Source: Candidatus Methanoplasma sp. (lineage in GTDB: Archaea > Thermoplasmatota > Thermoplasmata > Methanomassiliicoccales > Methanomethylophilaceae). From it: a stretch of 12,397 bases of DNA. Positions within the stretch are counted from its first letter, which is position 1. Every line of letters begins with the position of its first letter. Below are positions 1 through 6,619 of the stretch, piece after piece. Both the position numbers and the translations under genes were made by a program. The DNA lies in the NCBI GenBank assembly GCA_031288985.1, contig JAITQH010000036.1:1-12397 (forward strand). Reading direction: 5' to 3'. The notes under the pieces are model-generated. The model was not told where the DNA came from. It ran no database searches and was given only the letters and a program-made list of their open reading frames with translations.

Positions 1-6
1 TTTCGG

Positions 7-28
7 AACTTATTATGTTAAATAAGTT
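7..28. repeat. AT-rich perfect inverted repeat (possible terminator)
   Basis: The arms AACTTATT (7-14) and AATAAGTT (21-28) are exact inverse complements around a 6-nt loop, and TTTT follows on the plus strand. It could end a plus-strand transcript entering from the left, or be an operator. No gene runs through it in the window. The AT-rich stem is weak, so function is a guess. Confidence 0.4.
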
Positions 29-72
29 TTAAACACATTTAACTGCCGCTGACCGTCAAGCATCGAACGACG

Positions 73-106
73 GGGGATCTTCTGCATCGTTTTCGTAAGG
101 ATCCCC
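73..106. repeat. Inverted repeat downstream of the 87-aa gene
   Basis: GGGGATC (73-79) pairs with GATCCCC (100-106) around a 20-nt loop, with one or two further pairs inside. It lies just past the stop of the minus-strand 87-aa gene and may be a 3' end hairpin. No clear T-run follows on the minus strand. The rest of 1-129 shows nothing I can name. Confidence 0.3.
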
Positions 107-129
107 GTCTTCCGCATCCTACGGAATGT

Positions 130-393
130 TCACACTATCAGCATCCCCTTTCTCCCGTTCGCCGCCATGCGGTAAGCTTCGCGCAGGGCGAAGAACTCGT
201 TCAGGAGGGCGTCGGCGGTGTCCTCGATTTGTTTCATCGCCTCGCGGCGGTCCGCTTTATCCATCCAACCCGCTTTGACAAGCTTTCTGACGCTCACTCT
301 TTCGGAGAACTCTTTCGGGGTCAGCGGCTCCAACCGGGCGCATATCTCTTCAACCTCTTTCCTTGTCTTGAACACTGCGGGTGCGCATATCAT
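130..393 (-). CDS. Small charged helical protein, unrecognised (87 aa)
   Basis: I do not recognise this family. The 87-aa product is rich in Lys, Arg, Glu and Ala, looks largely alpha-helical and soluble, and has only two cysteines (C3, C18). There is no signal peptide or membrane segment. Reality is supported by context: a GGAGG ribosome-binding site sits 8 nt before the ATG, and a TATA-like AATATATTAA lies about 60-70 nt upstream, giving a short leader of roughly 35-40 nt. It is divergent from rnpB and appears to share that TATA element. It could be a nucleic-acid-binding or adaptor protein, but nothing in the sequence shows which. I am fairly sure that it is a gene and have no functional call. 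Confidence 0.65.
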   Translation of the reverse strand: MICAPAVFKTRKEVEEICARLEPLTPKEFSERVSVRKLVKAGWMDKADRREAMKQIEDTADALLNEFFALREAYRMAANGRKGMLIV

Positions 394-451
394 ATATCCG
401 CCCTCCGGCGGACCGTCCGCGTTTCACAATGGGAAAGTATCCGCGATAGGG

Positions 452-463
452 ATTAATATATTG
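452..463. promoter_or_regulatory. Symmetric, probably bidirectional TATA element
   Basis: The core TTAATATATT reads as a TATA box on both strands. On the plus strand a start about 26 nt downstream falls near 480-483, the 5' end of rnpB inferred from its closing helix. On the minus strand it serves the 87-aa gene, predicting a start near 430. No other TATA candidate is as good for either transcript. Confidence 0.6.
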
Positions 464-479
464 AAGCGCTGACAGGCAC

Positions 480-782
480 GTCGAGAGATGTAGGGCGGCC
501 GACGGTAGGGTCTTCGGATCCGGCTGAGGAACTTCCCTCCTCCACAGGGCAAGATGAACCGGGAAATCCGGTAAGGCGAGAGCTTTGGCAAGGGCCCAGA
601 AACGACACAGCCTCGGTAAACAGGATGATCTGCCGACAGTGACATTCCCGAGGATTTGGTGAAACGGCGACACCTCATCGGAGCAAACTCATACAGCCGG
701 GTTGAAGTGCCCCTGACCGGCGGGTAGAGCGCATAGTCGAATGCCGCCTGAAACAGAAGGGGGGGTACTAACATGACTCGAC
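480..782 (+). ncRNA. rnpB: RNase P RNA, archaeal type A-like
   Basis: This is the catalytic RNA of RNase P, which matures tRNA 5' ends. Recognisable conserved pieces occur in the right order: GAGGAACTTCCCTCC then TCCACAGGGC (526-550, conserved region I), CAGAAACGACACAG (597-610), GGTG/CACC hairpin (658-674), CGGAGCAA (679-686), GGGTAG (722-727) and the 3' ACAGAAGGGGGG (754-765, conserved region V). Helices can be drawn: P1 GTCGAG (480-485) with CTCGAC (777-782); P2 GGCGGC (494-499) with GCCGCC (743-748); P3 GGGTC/GATCC capped by TTCG (508-521); P4 CCCTCC (535-540) with the G-run at 759-765. The length of about 303 nt suits archaea. The ends are set by P1 and could shift by a few bases. An ATG at 773 lies inside this RNA and is not a gene start. 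Confidence 0.93.
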
Positions 783-787
783 ACAAA

Positions 788-813
788 GTTGCCTCACGGC
801 AACAGCCTTTTTT
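788..813 (+). terminator. Hairpin plus T-run terminator after rnpB
   Basis: GTTGCC (788-793) pairs with GGCAAC (798-803) around a 4-nt loop, followed by AGCC and six T. It sits 6 nt past the rnpB closing helix and before the TATA box of the next gene, so it very probably ends the RNase P RNA transcript. Confidence 0.75.
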
Positions 814-828
814 CCATATTTATCCCAA

Positions 829-839
829 ATTTATAATAA
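829..839 (+). promoter_or_regulatory. TATA box of the HAD hydrolase gene
   Basis: TTTATAATA is centred about 26 nt before the GTG at 860. Archaeal transcription usually starts at about that distance, so the mRNA should begin at or within a base or two of the start codon (leaderless). Confidence 0.7.
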
Positions 840-859
840 AACGACTCCGATTACGGGGT

Positions 860-1537
860 GTGGCATTGGATCCGCGATACAAAGCCGTCGGATTTGACAT
901 GGACGGCACGTTCATGGACACCGACGTGGATTACAACAAGCTCGGCCTCGCCGTCTTCGACACGCTCGTCGAACTCGGAGTTCCCGAGAACATCATTGTC
1001 CGCGGCGGGAGATCCCATATGGAGAACGGCGTCGGGTGGCTGAAGAACTGCGGGCGCGGCAGGGACGCCGATAATTTGGAATGCCTCGTATCACAGCGGT
1101 GCACAGAGATAGAGATGGAGAACGTCGAACTCGCAAAACCGTTCGCCGGGGCCGTGGAGGTCCTGGAGCGTCTCAAAGTTTTGGGTTATGGGGTGGGTAT
1201 ACTCACCCGCGGCGGACGGCGCTATGCCGTCGCTGCGCTCGGAAGGGCGGGTGTTCTGAACTCGTTCGACGCGGTCGTCGCAAGGGACGACTTTCCCGAG
1301 AAGGATGCAAAGCCGTCTCCCAAAGCGATGATGAATCTGGCCGACGCGCTTGGAGTGGCTCCCGCGGAGATACTTTACTTGGGAGACAGCGTGATTGATT
1401 GGATCACCGCGCGGGATTCCGGAGCGGGATTCTACGGCGTGCTGACCGGCGGATTTGACAGGAATGATTGGAAGAATGCCGGGAAGGACATACCCGTCAT
1501 AGACGGGGTCCGATCCCTCCTCGGCATGTTGGACTGA
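860..1537 (+). CDS. HAD superfamily hydrolase (phosphatase-like)
   Basis: This is a soluble Mg-dependent phosphohydrolase of the HAD superfamily, close to phosphoglycolate-phosphatase/beta-phosphoglucomutase types with a helical cap inserted after motif I. With the start at GTG 860 the product is 225 aa. Motif I is FDMDGT (D13 nucleophile, D15 acid/base), motif II is the Thr of ILTRGG (T116), motif III is K151 in DAKPSP, and motif IV is LGDSVID (D176, D180). The cap spans roughly residues 20-95. The reading frame extends upstream to an ATG at 773, but that lies within rnpB and before the TATA box, so I reject it. TTG at 866 is an alternative start. The substrate is unknown. The stop directly abuts that of the convergent FAD oxidase. 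Confidence 0.9.
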   Translation: MALDPRYKAVGFDMDGTFMDTDVDYNKLGLAVFDTLVELGVPENIIVRGGRSHMENGVGWLKNCGRGRDADNLECLVSQRCTEIEMENVELAKPFAGAVEVLERLKVLGYGVGILTRGGRRYAVAALGRAGVLNSFDAVVARDDFPEKDAKPSPKAMMNLADALGVAPAEILYLGDSVIDWITARDSGAGFYGVLTGGFDRNDWKNAGKDIPVIDGVRSLLGMLD

Positions 1538-4252
1538 TCACTGGGTGCCGTCGCCGAGAGTGTGGAACCTGTCCTCCTCTCTGCGGTGCTCCAAGGTGTT
1601 GTACCTGAACCTCTTAAGGTTGTCGTCGAACGTCGTGTTGACGGGCAGGAGCTTCTTGGCCAGCTGCATCACCGAGCTTCCCAGCGTCATGAGCTGCTTG
1701 TTCATGTTGAGTCCGAACCTTGTCTTGCCGCACACCAAGTGTCCGGGGTTCACGACGTCGTTGGGATCCAAGACGGTCTTCAGGTTTCTCATGTAGTCCA
1801 CGGTGCGGGCGTCATGGATGTTGTCCAGATTCCACGCGAAGAAGACTCCGAATCCGGTCGTTCTTCCGCCGTATTCCGCCGCCCTGTCGCCAAGGAAGAA
1901 GTTGAACGCAAAGGCGGTCATTCCCAGAAGGGACTCGTCGTCCTTGAAGTAGTAAGGCATGAACAGAGACGTGTTGCGGTCGACGACCACGCCGATGATC
2001 CCTCCGGGCTCCATCTTCATGGTCTTGAATCCGGCATAGCATTCGCCGACGAATTCTCCCCATTTCGAATTGGGCACGATGACCTCCGCAGGTATCTCGC
2101 CGACTCCGACCCTCCTTGCCCTGAACTCGTAGCATCTCTCCTGCCACTCATGCACGCCGATGTCGTCGCCGATCCTGACGCCTTTGCTCTCGGCGGCTAT
2201 GGCGTCCATCTCCGCCGCGTCAAGGTCGTTGAAAGCGGGGTCTCCCTGGAACGTTGCCAGAAGTATGCTCTTTGCGTCCGGCGCATGGCCTCCCGCCCTC
2301 CTTTGGTTGGCGAAGTGCATCTCATCCTCGAACGATAGGTGGAGGGGTTTGATGCTGGGGTGGTTGGATATGGCCGTTATCGCCGCCTGCATGTCTGCGA
2401 GCTTCTCGAAGGAGTATGCCAGCGGTTTCAGCGATCCGAAGGGGTATATCCTGAACGTCACAGTTCCGAAGACGCACAGAGTGCCTTCGGAGCCGGAGAA
2501 GAACCTGTTCAGAGAGTATGCCGTGCCGTAGGAGCCTACATGCTCGCTGCCGGTCTCCAGTACTGTACCGTCCGAAAGGACGATCTCCATGTTCAGTATG
2601 TTGTCCTTTGCCGCGCCGTACTTGTACGATCCTATGCCCATGCCGTTGGTGGCTATCCACGCGCCGAGGGTGGCGGACGGGAAACTGGAAGGATAGGATC
2701 CGATTATGTATCCTTTCTTCATGCATGCTTCCAGAAGGTTCTTCCATGTGCACCCGGCTCCCACCTTCACATACAGCTCCTCTGTGTTGATCTCGAGGAC
2801 CTTGTTGAACTTGGAGGACATGTCTATGACTATGCCTCCGCAAGCGGGCATGCATCCCCCGAGGCCCCACGAGGAGTTGCCCCTGGGTACGACGGGTATG
2901 CCGTGCTTGTTGGCGATCCTCACGACTTCGGACAGGCCTTTCACATCGGACGGCCTGACCACCAGGTCCGGCATGTTCCTGAATGCTATCCCCGCTTCCT
3001 TGGGCAGCGGGGCCATGTCTTTGCTGTAGAGCACAAGTTCCACGCCGTTGTTCGTGACGTTGTCCTTGCCTACGGCCTCTTCTATCTCGGCTATTACGGC
3101 CTCGGTGACCTTTCTGGACAGATTCTTCTTGGCGGCGCCGACTGTTTTGGTCGGCGACCATTTGAACACATCGCGTCCGAGCGCCCTTCCTCCCAGTGCG
3201 GACGCCTTTGCGTGGACCGAGTCCGCGCTCTCTCCGGACACTGCGAAGTGCGCCGTGCCGCTGTCTGCGATCGTCCCGTAGGACGACGGGCCCACGGACT
3301 CCAGGAACGTCTTCCAGTCCTTGAGCGGGACCACTGCCTCGACGATGCCTTCCTTCTTGGCGCCGCATACGGCCCTGCATATCTTGCACGCGTCCTCCTT
3401 TGCGATCTTGACGCCTATCTTGCCCAGGATCCCGTCGAGGGCCGCCTCTTCCAGGTCGACGTGCTTCTCCGCCCCGTCCAATGTCGCCAGTATCGTAAGC
3501 TTCCTGCCGCACCACGCGATGTCGCGGGGCTTTATGCTGGGGTGCTGCGCTATGGCGTTGAAGGCGGACTGCATGTCGAAAGCCGACTCGAACTGATATG
3601 CGGCGAGCCTGTCCGTCCCTTTCGGGTGGATCTTGAATGTCGCTTCGATGACCACTCCGAGCGTCCCTTCGGACGCCGCAAAGAGATTGTTCAGGTTGTA
3701 TCCCGACATGTACGCCCCGATGTTGTCGTAGCCCGTTTCGATGACGTTGCCTTCGTCGGTCACGATGCGGAGGTTGAGGACGTTGTCCTTCGCGGACCCG
3801 TATTTGTATGAACCGAAGCCTACGCCGTCCGTTACGGCCCATTTGCCTATCTGAGACGATCTGTCCGCCGGGTACGAGCCCAGCGTGAACCCTTCCTTGG
3901 CGACGGCTTTGATGACCGCTCCCACATCGGCGCCTGCCCCGACCCTGACGGACAGGGACTCTGCGTCGATCTTGGGTTCCGGGTTGAATTCGGAGAGATC
4001 CACGAATATCCCGCCGTCGGCGGGAGAGCCGTCGATGGCCCACGACGGGTTGTTGCCCGAAACGACCTTGACGCTGTTCTTCTTGCCGATGAGGATGATC
4101 TTGGTGATTTCCTCTGCGTTCTTGGGCTTTACGCATGCCCAAGAGCCGTTGCACTTGCCGTCGCAGACCTCGACGCCGGCTCCGATGGTCTGTCGGAGCG
4201 TTTCGATGACGCCTGAAGTCAATTTCGATGATCCTATGTCGCCTGAGCTCAT
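1538..4252 (-). CDS. Tandem-duplicated GlcD-like FAD-linked oxidase
   Basis: This 904-aa flavoprotein belongs to the FAD_binding_4/FAD-oxidase C family (glycolate oxidase GlcD, D-lactate dehydrogenase) but is about twice the usual length. The C-terminal copy (about 385-904) is complete: PRGNSSWGLGG pyrophosphate loop (457-467), NGMGIGSYKYGAAKDN (536-551), GSEGT (587-591) and the C-terminal DPNDVVNPGHL (829-839). The N-terminal copy (about 20-370) has matching landmarks: SYKYGSAKDN (148-157), ASEGT (193-197) and HPSIKP (237-242, again 631-636). Its loop reads SGNNPSWAIDG, lacking the PRG, so FAD binding there is doubtful. Cysteines cluster at 30, 34, 40 and at 289, 292, 296 (CKICRAVC). GlcD-type proteins normally pass electrons to an Fe-S partner (GlcF/HdrD-like), and none is encoded here. 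The ATG at 4252 follows a GGGAGAGGA purine stretch. Substrate unknown; a role in 2-hydroxyacid oxidation is family-level inference. Confidence 0.88.
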   Translation of the reverse strand: MSSGDIGSSKLTSGVIETLRQTIGAGVEVCDGKCNGSWACVKPKNAEEITKIILIGKKNSVKVVSGNNPSWAIDGSPADGGIFVDLSEFNPEPKIDAESLSVRVGAGADVGAVIKAVAKEGFTLGSYPADRSSQIGKWAVTDGVGFGSYKYGSAKDNVLNLRIVTDEGNVIETGYDNIGAYMSGYNLNNLFAASEGTLGVVIEATFKIHPKGTDRLAAYQFESAFDMQSAFNAIAQHPSIKPRDIAWCGRKLTILATLDGAEKHVDLEEAALDGILGKIGVKIAKEDACKICRAVCGAKKEGIVEAVVPLKDWKTFLESVGPSSYGTIADSGTAHFAVSGESADSVHAKASALGGRALGRDVFKWSPTKTVGAAKKNLSRKVTEAVIAEIEEAVGKDNVTNNGVELVLYSKDMAPLPKEAGIAFRNMPDLVVRPSDVKGLSEVVRIANKHGIPVVPRGNSSWGLGGCMPACGGIVIDMSSKFNKVLEINTEELYVKVGAGCTWKNLLEACMKKGYIIGSYPSSFPSATLGAWIATNGMGIGSYKYGAAKDNILNMEIVLSDGTVLETGSEHVGSYGTAYSLNRFFSGSEGTLCVFGTVTFRIYPFGSLKPLAYSFEKLADMQAAITAISNHPSIKPLHLSFEDEMHFANQRRAGGHAPDAKSILLATFQGDPAFNDLDAAEMDAIAAESKGVRIGDDIGVHEWQERCYEFRARRVGVGEIPAEVIVPNSKWGEFVGECYAGFKTMKMEPGGIIGVVVDRNTSLFMPYYFKDDESLLGMTAFAFNFFLGDRAAEYGGRTTGFGVFFAWNLDNIHDARTVDYMRNLKTVLDPNDVVNPGHLVCGKTRFGLNMNKQLMTLGSSVMQLAKKLLPVNTTFDDNLKRFRYNTLEHRREEDRFHTLGDGTQ

Positions 4253-4304
4253 GACTTGTCCTCTCCCTGTATCCTAAAAGGGGAATTCTACGGCGTGGGT
4301 AGCG

Positions 4305-4320
4305 GATTATATGTTATAAG
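4305..4320 (-). promoter_or_regulatory. Promoter (TATA) of the FAD oxidase gene
   Basis: The minus strand reads CTTATAACATATAAT, holding two overlapping TATA candidates. A start about 26 nt downstream would fall near 4282-4290, giving a 30-38 nt leader with a purine-rich ribosome-binding site before the ATG at 4252. This suggests that the oxidase is transcribed separately from the upstream mmp operon. Confidence 0.6.
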
Positions 4321-4321
4321 C

Positions 4322-4554
4322 GTTGTGTAAATCGCCGCAGGCGGCCGCCTGAAAGGGCGCGGCCCGACGGCCCTGCGTCGGACGCCGAAGCAGGCCCGAC
4401 CGCTTTGTCCGGCATGAAAATATGCGTCCTGCCCCCGCACTCCGAACGGCCGAGGCCGTCGACGGCCGGAGCGCCTCCGCGGCTCCCGCCGCACGGGTGG
4501 GCCGACAGATGTGCCATACGGCCTTCTTCCCGCGCCGGACGGGGGTGTGCGGAT
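4322..4554. other. GC-rich, hairpin-rich spacer with no gene called
   Basis: This stretch lies after the mmp7 stop and before the oxidase promoter. It holds two perfect 14-bp palindromes, CAGGCGGCCGCCTG (4338-4351) and GGCCGTCGACGGCC (4454-4467), and a stem CCTGC-TCGG/CCGA-GCAGG (4372-4394). Open frames across it have low-complexity, shadow-like translations and no ribosome-binding sites. It may be the structured 3' untranslated region of the operon or an unrecognised RNA. I see no SRP RNA or tRNA core motif in it. Confidence 0.45.
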
Positions 4555-5487
4555 TCATCTGCCCGCTCTGCGGTCGTCGTGCTCCACTTCGGAGCGCGTC
4601 TTTATCCTTATGAGCATGCTGCTGTCGTTGATCTTCGAAGGCGATATCGTGCATATCTCTCCCAGTCTGCGTCCGTAGACGGCCATGTCCTCCACGTGCC
4701 TGCGGTGCTCCTCGTACCCTATCTTCACCCTGAGTCCGTCCAAATGCATGACTATCGGCCCCGGGCGGAGGCACATGTTGACCGGTTCGTAATCTTCCAG
4801 CAGCTGTTTGATCTCCGCCGGGTGCACGAACAGCGGATCCTCTTCCAGGATCTTTCTCTTCTCGGAGAGCGTTCTCTCCACGGCGTCGGCGATCTCGTCC
4901 AGCTTAGCCCTCTCGGGAGCGGTCCTCATCCTCTCCATCTTCCTCCCGACCCCGGACACGATGGCGTCGTAGGCGTCGTCTATGCCTTCCGGGACGGGGC
5001 CGCAGACCAGCACCAGCGGGGCGTCGATGTCCCTGAACAGCTCGGTCTTCGCCTCCACGCAGTTCTTGAAGTTGCCGAGCATGAACACTGCCGCGTCGTA
5101 CTCGTCGATGATCATCTTCTCTTCCAAGTTTATCTGGGCGGTCTTCTTGCCCCTCCCTCTGGCCAGGCCCATAACCACCGTTATGGAGCCGCGGCGCCTC
5201 AGGTTCTCCGCTATGTCGCATATCGGGTGCGGCATGTGGTGGCGCCCCAGCGTCGGCCCCACTATCGCGATCTCCGTCCCCGCCAGAGGGACGCTTTTGA
5301 CCTCCCCTCCTATGTCCTTGCACAGCGCTTCGATGGCCTTGCGGTCCCCCTCGGGGACGGACATGGTGACGCTGAGCATCTGGGAGCTCCTGTTCTTCTG
5401 GAGCACGGCGCCTCCGATGTCCTCTATCATCTCGAAGAGTTCCTCGGAACGGTAGATCCCGCCGTCGTACATCATGACCTCGAACAT
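4555..5487 (-). CDS. mmp7: Methanogenesis marker protein 7 (MCR activation complex)
   Basis: This is a 310-aa cytoplasmic protein of the Mmp7 family, a component of the ATP-dependent MCR activation assembly together with McrC, Mmp3, Mmp17 and component A2. The length is typical. The central part (about 72-163) is recognisably paralogous to McrC: GPTLGRHHMPHPIC (77-90) parallels McrC GPGRRHITKPVC, and LGNFKN (137-142) with the following IDAPLVLVCGP parallels McrC LGNVRQ and VDMPAVIVSQCP. H83/H84 and C90, and C162, are therefore candidate cluster ligands; other cysteines are C56, C143, C239 and C279. A coiled, charged stretch (about 180-230) precedes a conserved C-terminal segment with CLRPGPIVMHLDGL. 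It is the last gene of the operon, and its ATG follows the mmp17 TGA with no spacer. The family call is firm; ligand roles are inference. Confidence 0.92.
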   Translation of the reverse strand: MFEVMMYDGGIYRSEELFEMIEDIGGAVLQKNRSSQMLSVTMSVPEGDRKAIEALCKDIGGEVKSVPLAGTEIAIVGPTLGRHHMPHPICDIAENLRRRGSITVVMGLARGRGKKTAQINLEEKMIIDEYDAAVFMLGNFKNCVEAKTELFRDIDAPLVLVCGPVPEGIDDAYDAIVSGVGRKMERMRTAPERAKLDEIADAVERTLSEKRKILEEDPLFVHPAEIKQLLEDYEPVNMCLRPGPIVMHLDGLRVKIGYEEHRRHVEDMAVYGRRLGEICTISPSKINDSSMLIRIKTRSEVEHDDRRAGR

Positions 5488-6042
5488 TCAGACACCCTCC
5501 GCAGTGTGTATCTTCATGCCCTCTTCCAGCATGTACGGCTCCATGATCTCCTCCGTGGCCACGACAGTGATCGTCCTTCCGTCTATGAACGTCCGGCGGT
5601 TCTTGATCCCTTCAGGCATTGTTCTCCATATGGCTCCGATCATATCGTTCACGGACTCCTCGTCGGATGCCACGAGAAGAGCTTTGACCTCGCTCTCGGA
5701 TGCGCCGATCACGTCCAGGTCGAACCTTGTCTGCTGATCCACAGACTCCCTTCCAAACTTCTTCCAGAGCTGTTCCAGTATGCTCGGGGCGTAGCGCTCG
5801 TCGGTGATCGTCAGATGCACGTTCGCTCCCTCGCTCCTCGCGTTGGCCGCGTCGGCGACCGTCTTGCTTGACGGCTCCGCCCTCATTCTGACGGAGAATA
5901 TGAACAACGGCACCGTCGGTTTGAGGACCAGCGTCGCCTTCTCGATCAGAGACAGCTTGTTGATGTCGGCCATTATCCTGGTGAACAGATCCGAATAGGA
6001 CCTGTCGCCGTACTCGTCCTCCGATATGATGTTCACGTCCAT
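5488..6042 (-). CDS. mmp17: Methanogenesis marker protein 17 (MCR activation complex)
   Basis: This 184-aa soluble protein matches the Mmp17 family in length, position and sequence (for example KPTVPLFIFSVRMR at 41-54 and GIKNRRTFIDGRTITVVA at 145-162). The family is found with McrC, Mmp3, Mmp7 and component A2 in the complex that reduces the F430 nickel of MCR. This copy contains no cysteine, so any iron-sulfur cluster it touches must be held by other residues or by partners. The start ATG lies 7 nt after the mmp15 stop with GAGG just upstream, and the stop is immediately followed by the mmp7 ATG. It therefore depends on the long operon transcript that runs through the interrupted mmp15. Confidence 0.9.
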   Translation of the reverse strand: MDVNIISEDEYGDRSYSDLFTRIMADINKLSLIEKATLVLKPTVPLFIFSVRMRAEPSSKTVADAANARSEGANVHLTITDERYAPSILEQLWKKFGRESVDQQTRFDLDVIGASESEVKALLVASDEESVNDMIGAIWRTMPEGIKNRRTFIDGRTITVVATEEIMEPYMLEEGMKIHTAEGV

Positions 6043-6049
6043 GGGAACC

Positions 6050-6607
6050 TCACAGGAACCCCGAGCTGAGCAGGGCTCCGCCGACCGCGCCGATGTACTG
6101 CGAGTCCGGGGGCACTATGGGCTTCTCTCCGAGCACTTCCCCCACCGCCTTCACGAGTCCGGATATGAGGGACGTCCCGCCGACCTGTATTATCGGATGC
6201 CTGACGTCTATCTCCTGCAGCTGTTGTTCGTACACCTGCTCCGCCACGGAGTGGCAGGCGGCGGCGGCCACGTCCTCGAACGACTTTCCCTCTCCAAGCG
6301 TCGTGACGAGATCCTGTATCCCGAACACGGAGCAGTACGAGTTCATCTTGGCGTTCCGCCAGTCTCCCGCGTCGGCGAGCCTGCCAAGCTCCGTTATCTC
6401 TATTTTCAGACGCTTTGCCGTCATCTCAAGGAACCTTCCGGACGCGCCGGCGCATATGCCGCCCATGGTGAAGTTGTCAGGGACGCCGTCCCTGACCGTT
6501 ATGGCCTTGTTGTCCATTCCTCCGATGTCCAGGATCGTCGCCTCCCCGCGCTGCCTGTCGGCAAGCCATACCGCACCTTTGGAATTGACCGTGAGCTCTT
6601 CCTGCAC
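6050..6607 (-). CDS. mmp15: Methanogenesis marker protein 15, C-terminal part after in-frame stop
   Basis: This holds the second half of an Mmp15 protein, a BadF/BadG/BcrA/BcrD-type ASKHA ATPase related to the activator of 2-hydroxyacyl-CoA dehydratases. Visible are DIGGMDNKAI (27-36 of this part), the cluster cysteine in GGICAGASGRF (C52), a second in NSYCSVFG (C92), and VGGTSL (142-147). In the activator family two equivalent cysteines per subunit bridge a [4Fe-4S] cluster at the dimer interface. It is in the same frame as the N-terminal part and separated from it by one TAA and four codons (NAKL). The coordinates begin at a GTG that could serve as a restart codon, but no ribosome-binding site precedes it. 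No further stops or shifts occur, so the half has been kept intact. Confidence 0.8.
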   Translation of the reverse strand: MQEELTVNSKGAVWLADRQRGEATILDIGGMDNKAITVRDGVPDNFTMGGICAGASGRFLEMTAKRLKIEITELGRLADAGDWRNAKMNSYCSVFGIQDLVTTLGEGKSFEDVAAAACHSVAEQVYEQQLQEIDVRHPIIQVGGTSLISGLVKAVGEVLGEKPIVPPDSQYIGAVGGALLSSGFL

Positions 6608-6619
6608 AAGCTTGGCGTT

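Noticed and set aside
424..786. Minus-strand open frames of 107 and 120 codons
   Set aside because: They are antisense to RNase P RNA and have no ribosome-binding site or protein-like composition.
773..859. ATG at 773 as the start of the HAD hydrolase (254 aa)
   Set aside because: It lies within the closing helix of RNase P RNA and upstream of the terminator and TATA box; the HAD domain begins only after 860.
2339..3811. Long plus-strand frame of 490 codons
   Set aside because: It is antisense to the FAD oxidase, has a His/Arg/Val-rich shadow composition and no recognisable domain. The same applies to the long frames at 2322-4154, 4405-5871, 8165-9889 and 10386-11915.
4323..4330. TTGTGTAA next to the FAD oxidase TATA, shared with the 34-bp repeat unit
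   Set aside because: An 8-base match is expected by chance at appreciable frequency in 12 kb, the orientation to the TATA box is opposite, and no second unit is present.
4322..4554. SRP RNA or tRNA in the GC-rich spacer
   Set aside because: No SRP helix 8 core and no tRNA T-loop (GTTCRA) or cloverleaf could be found.
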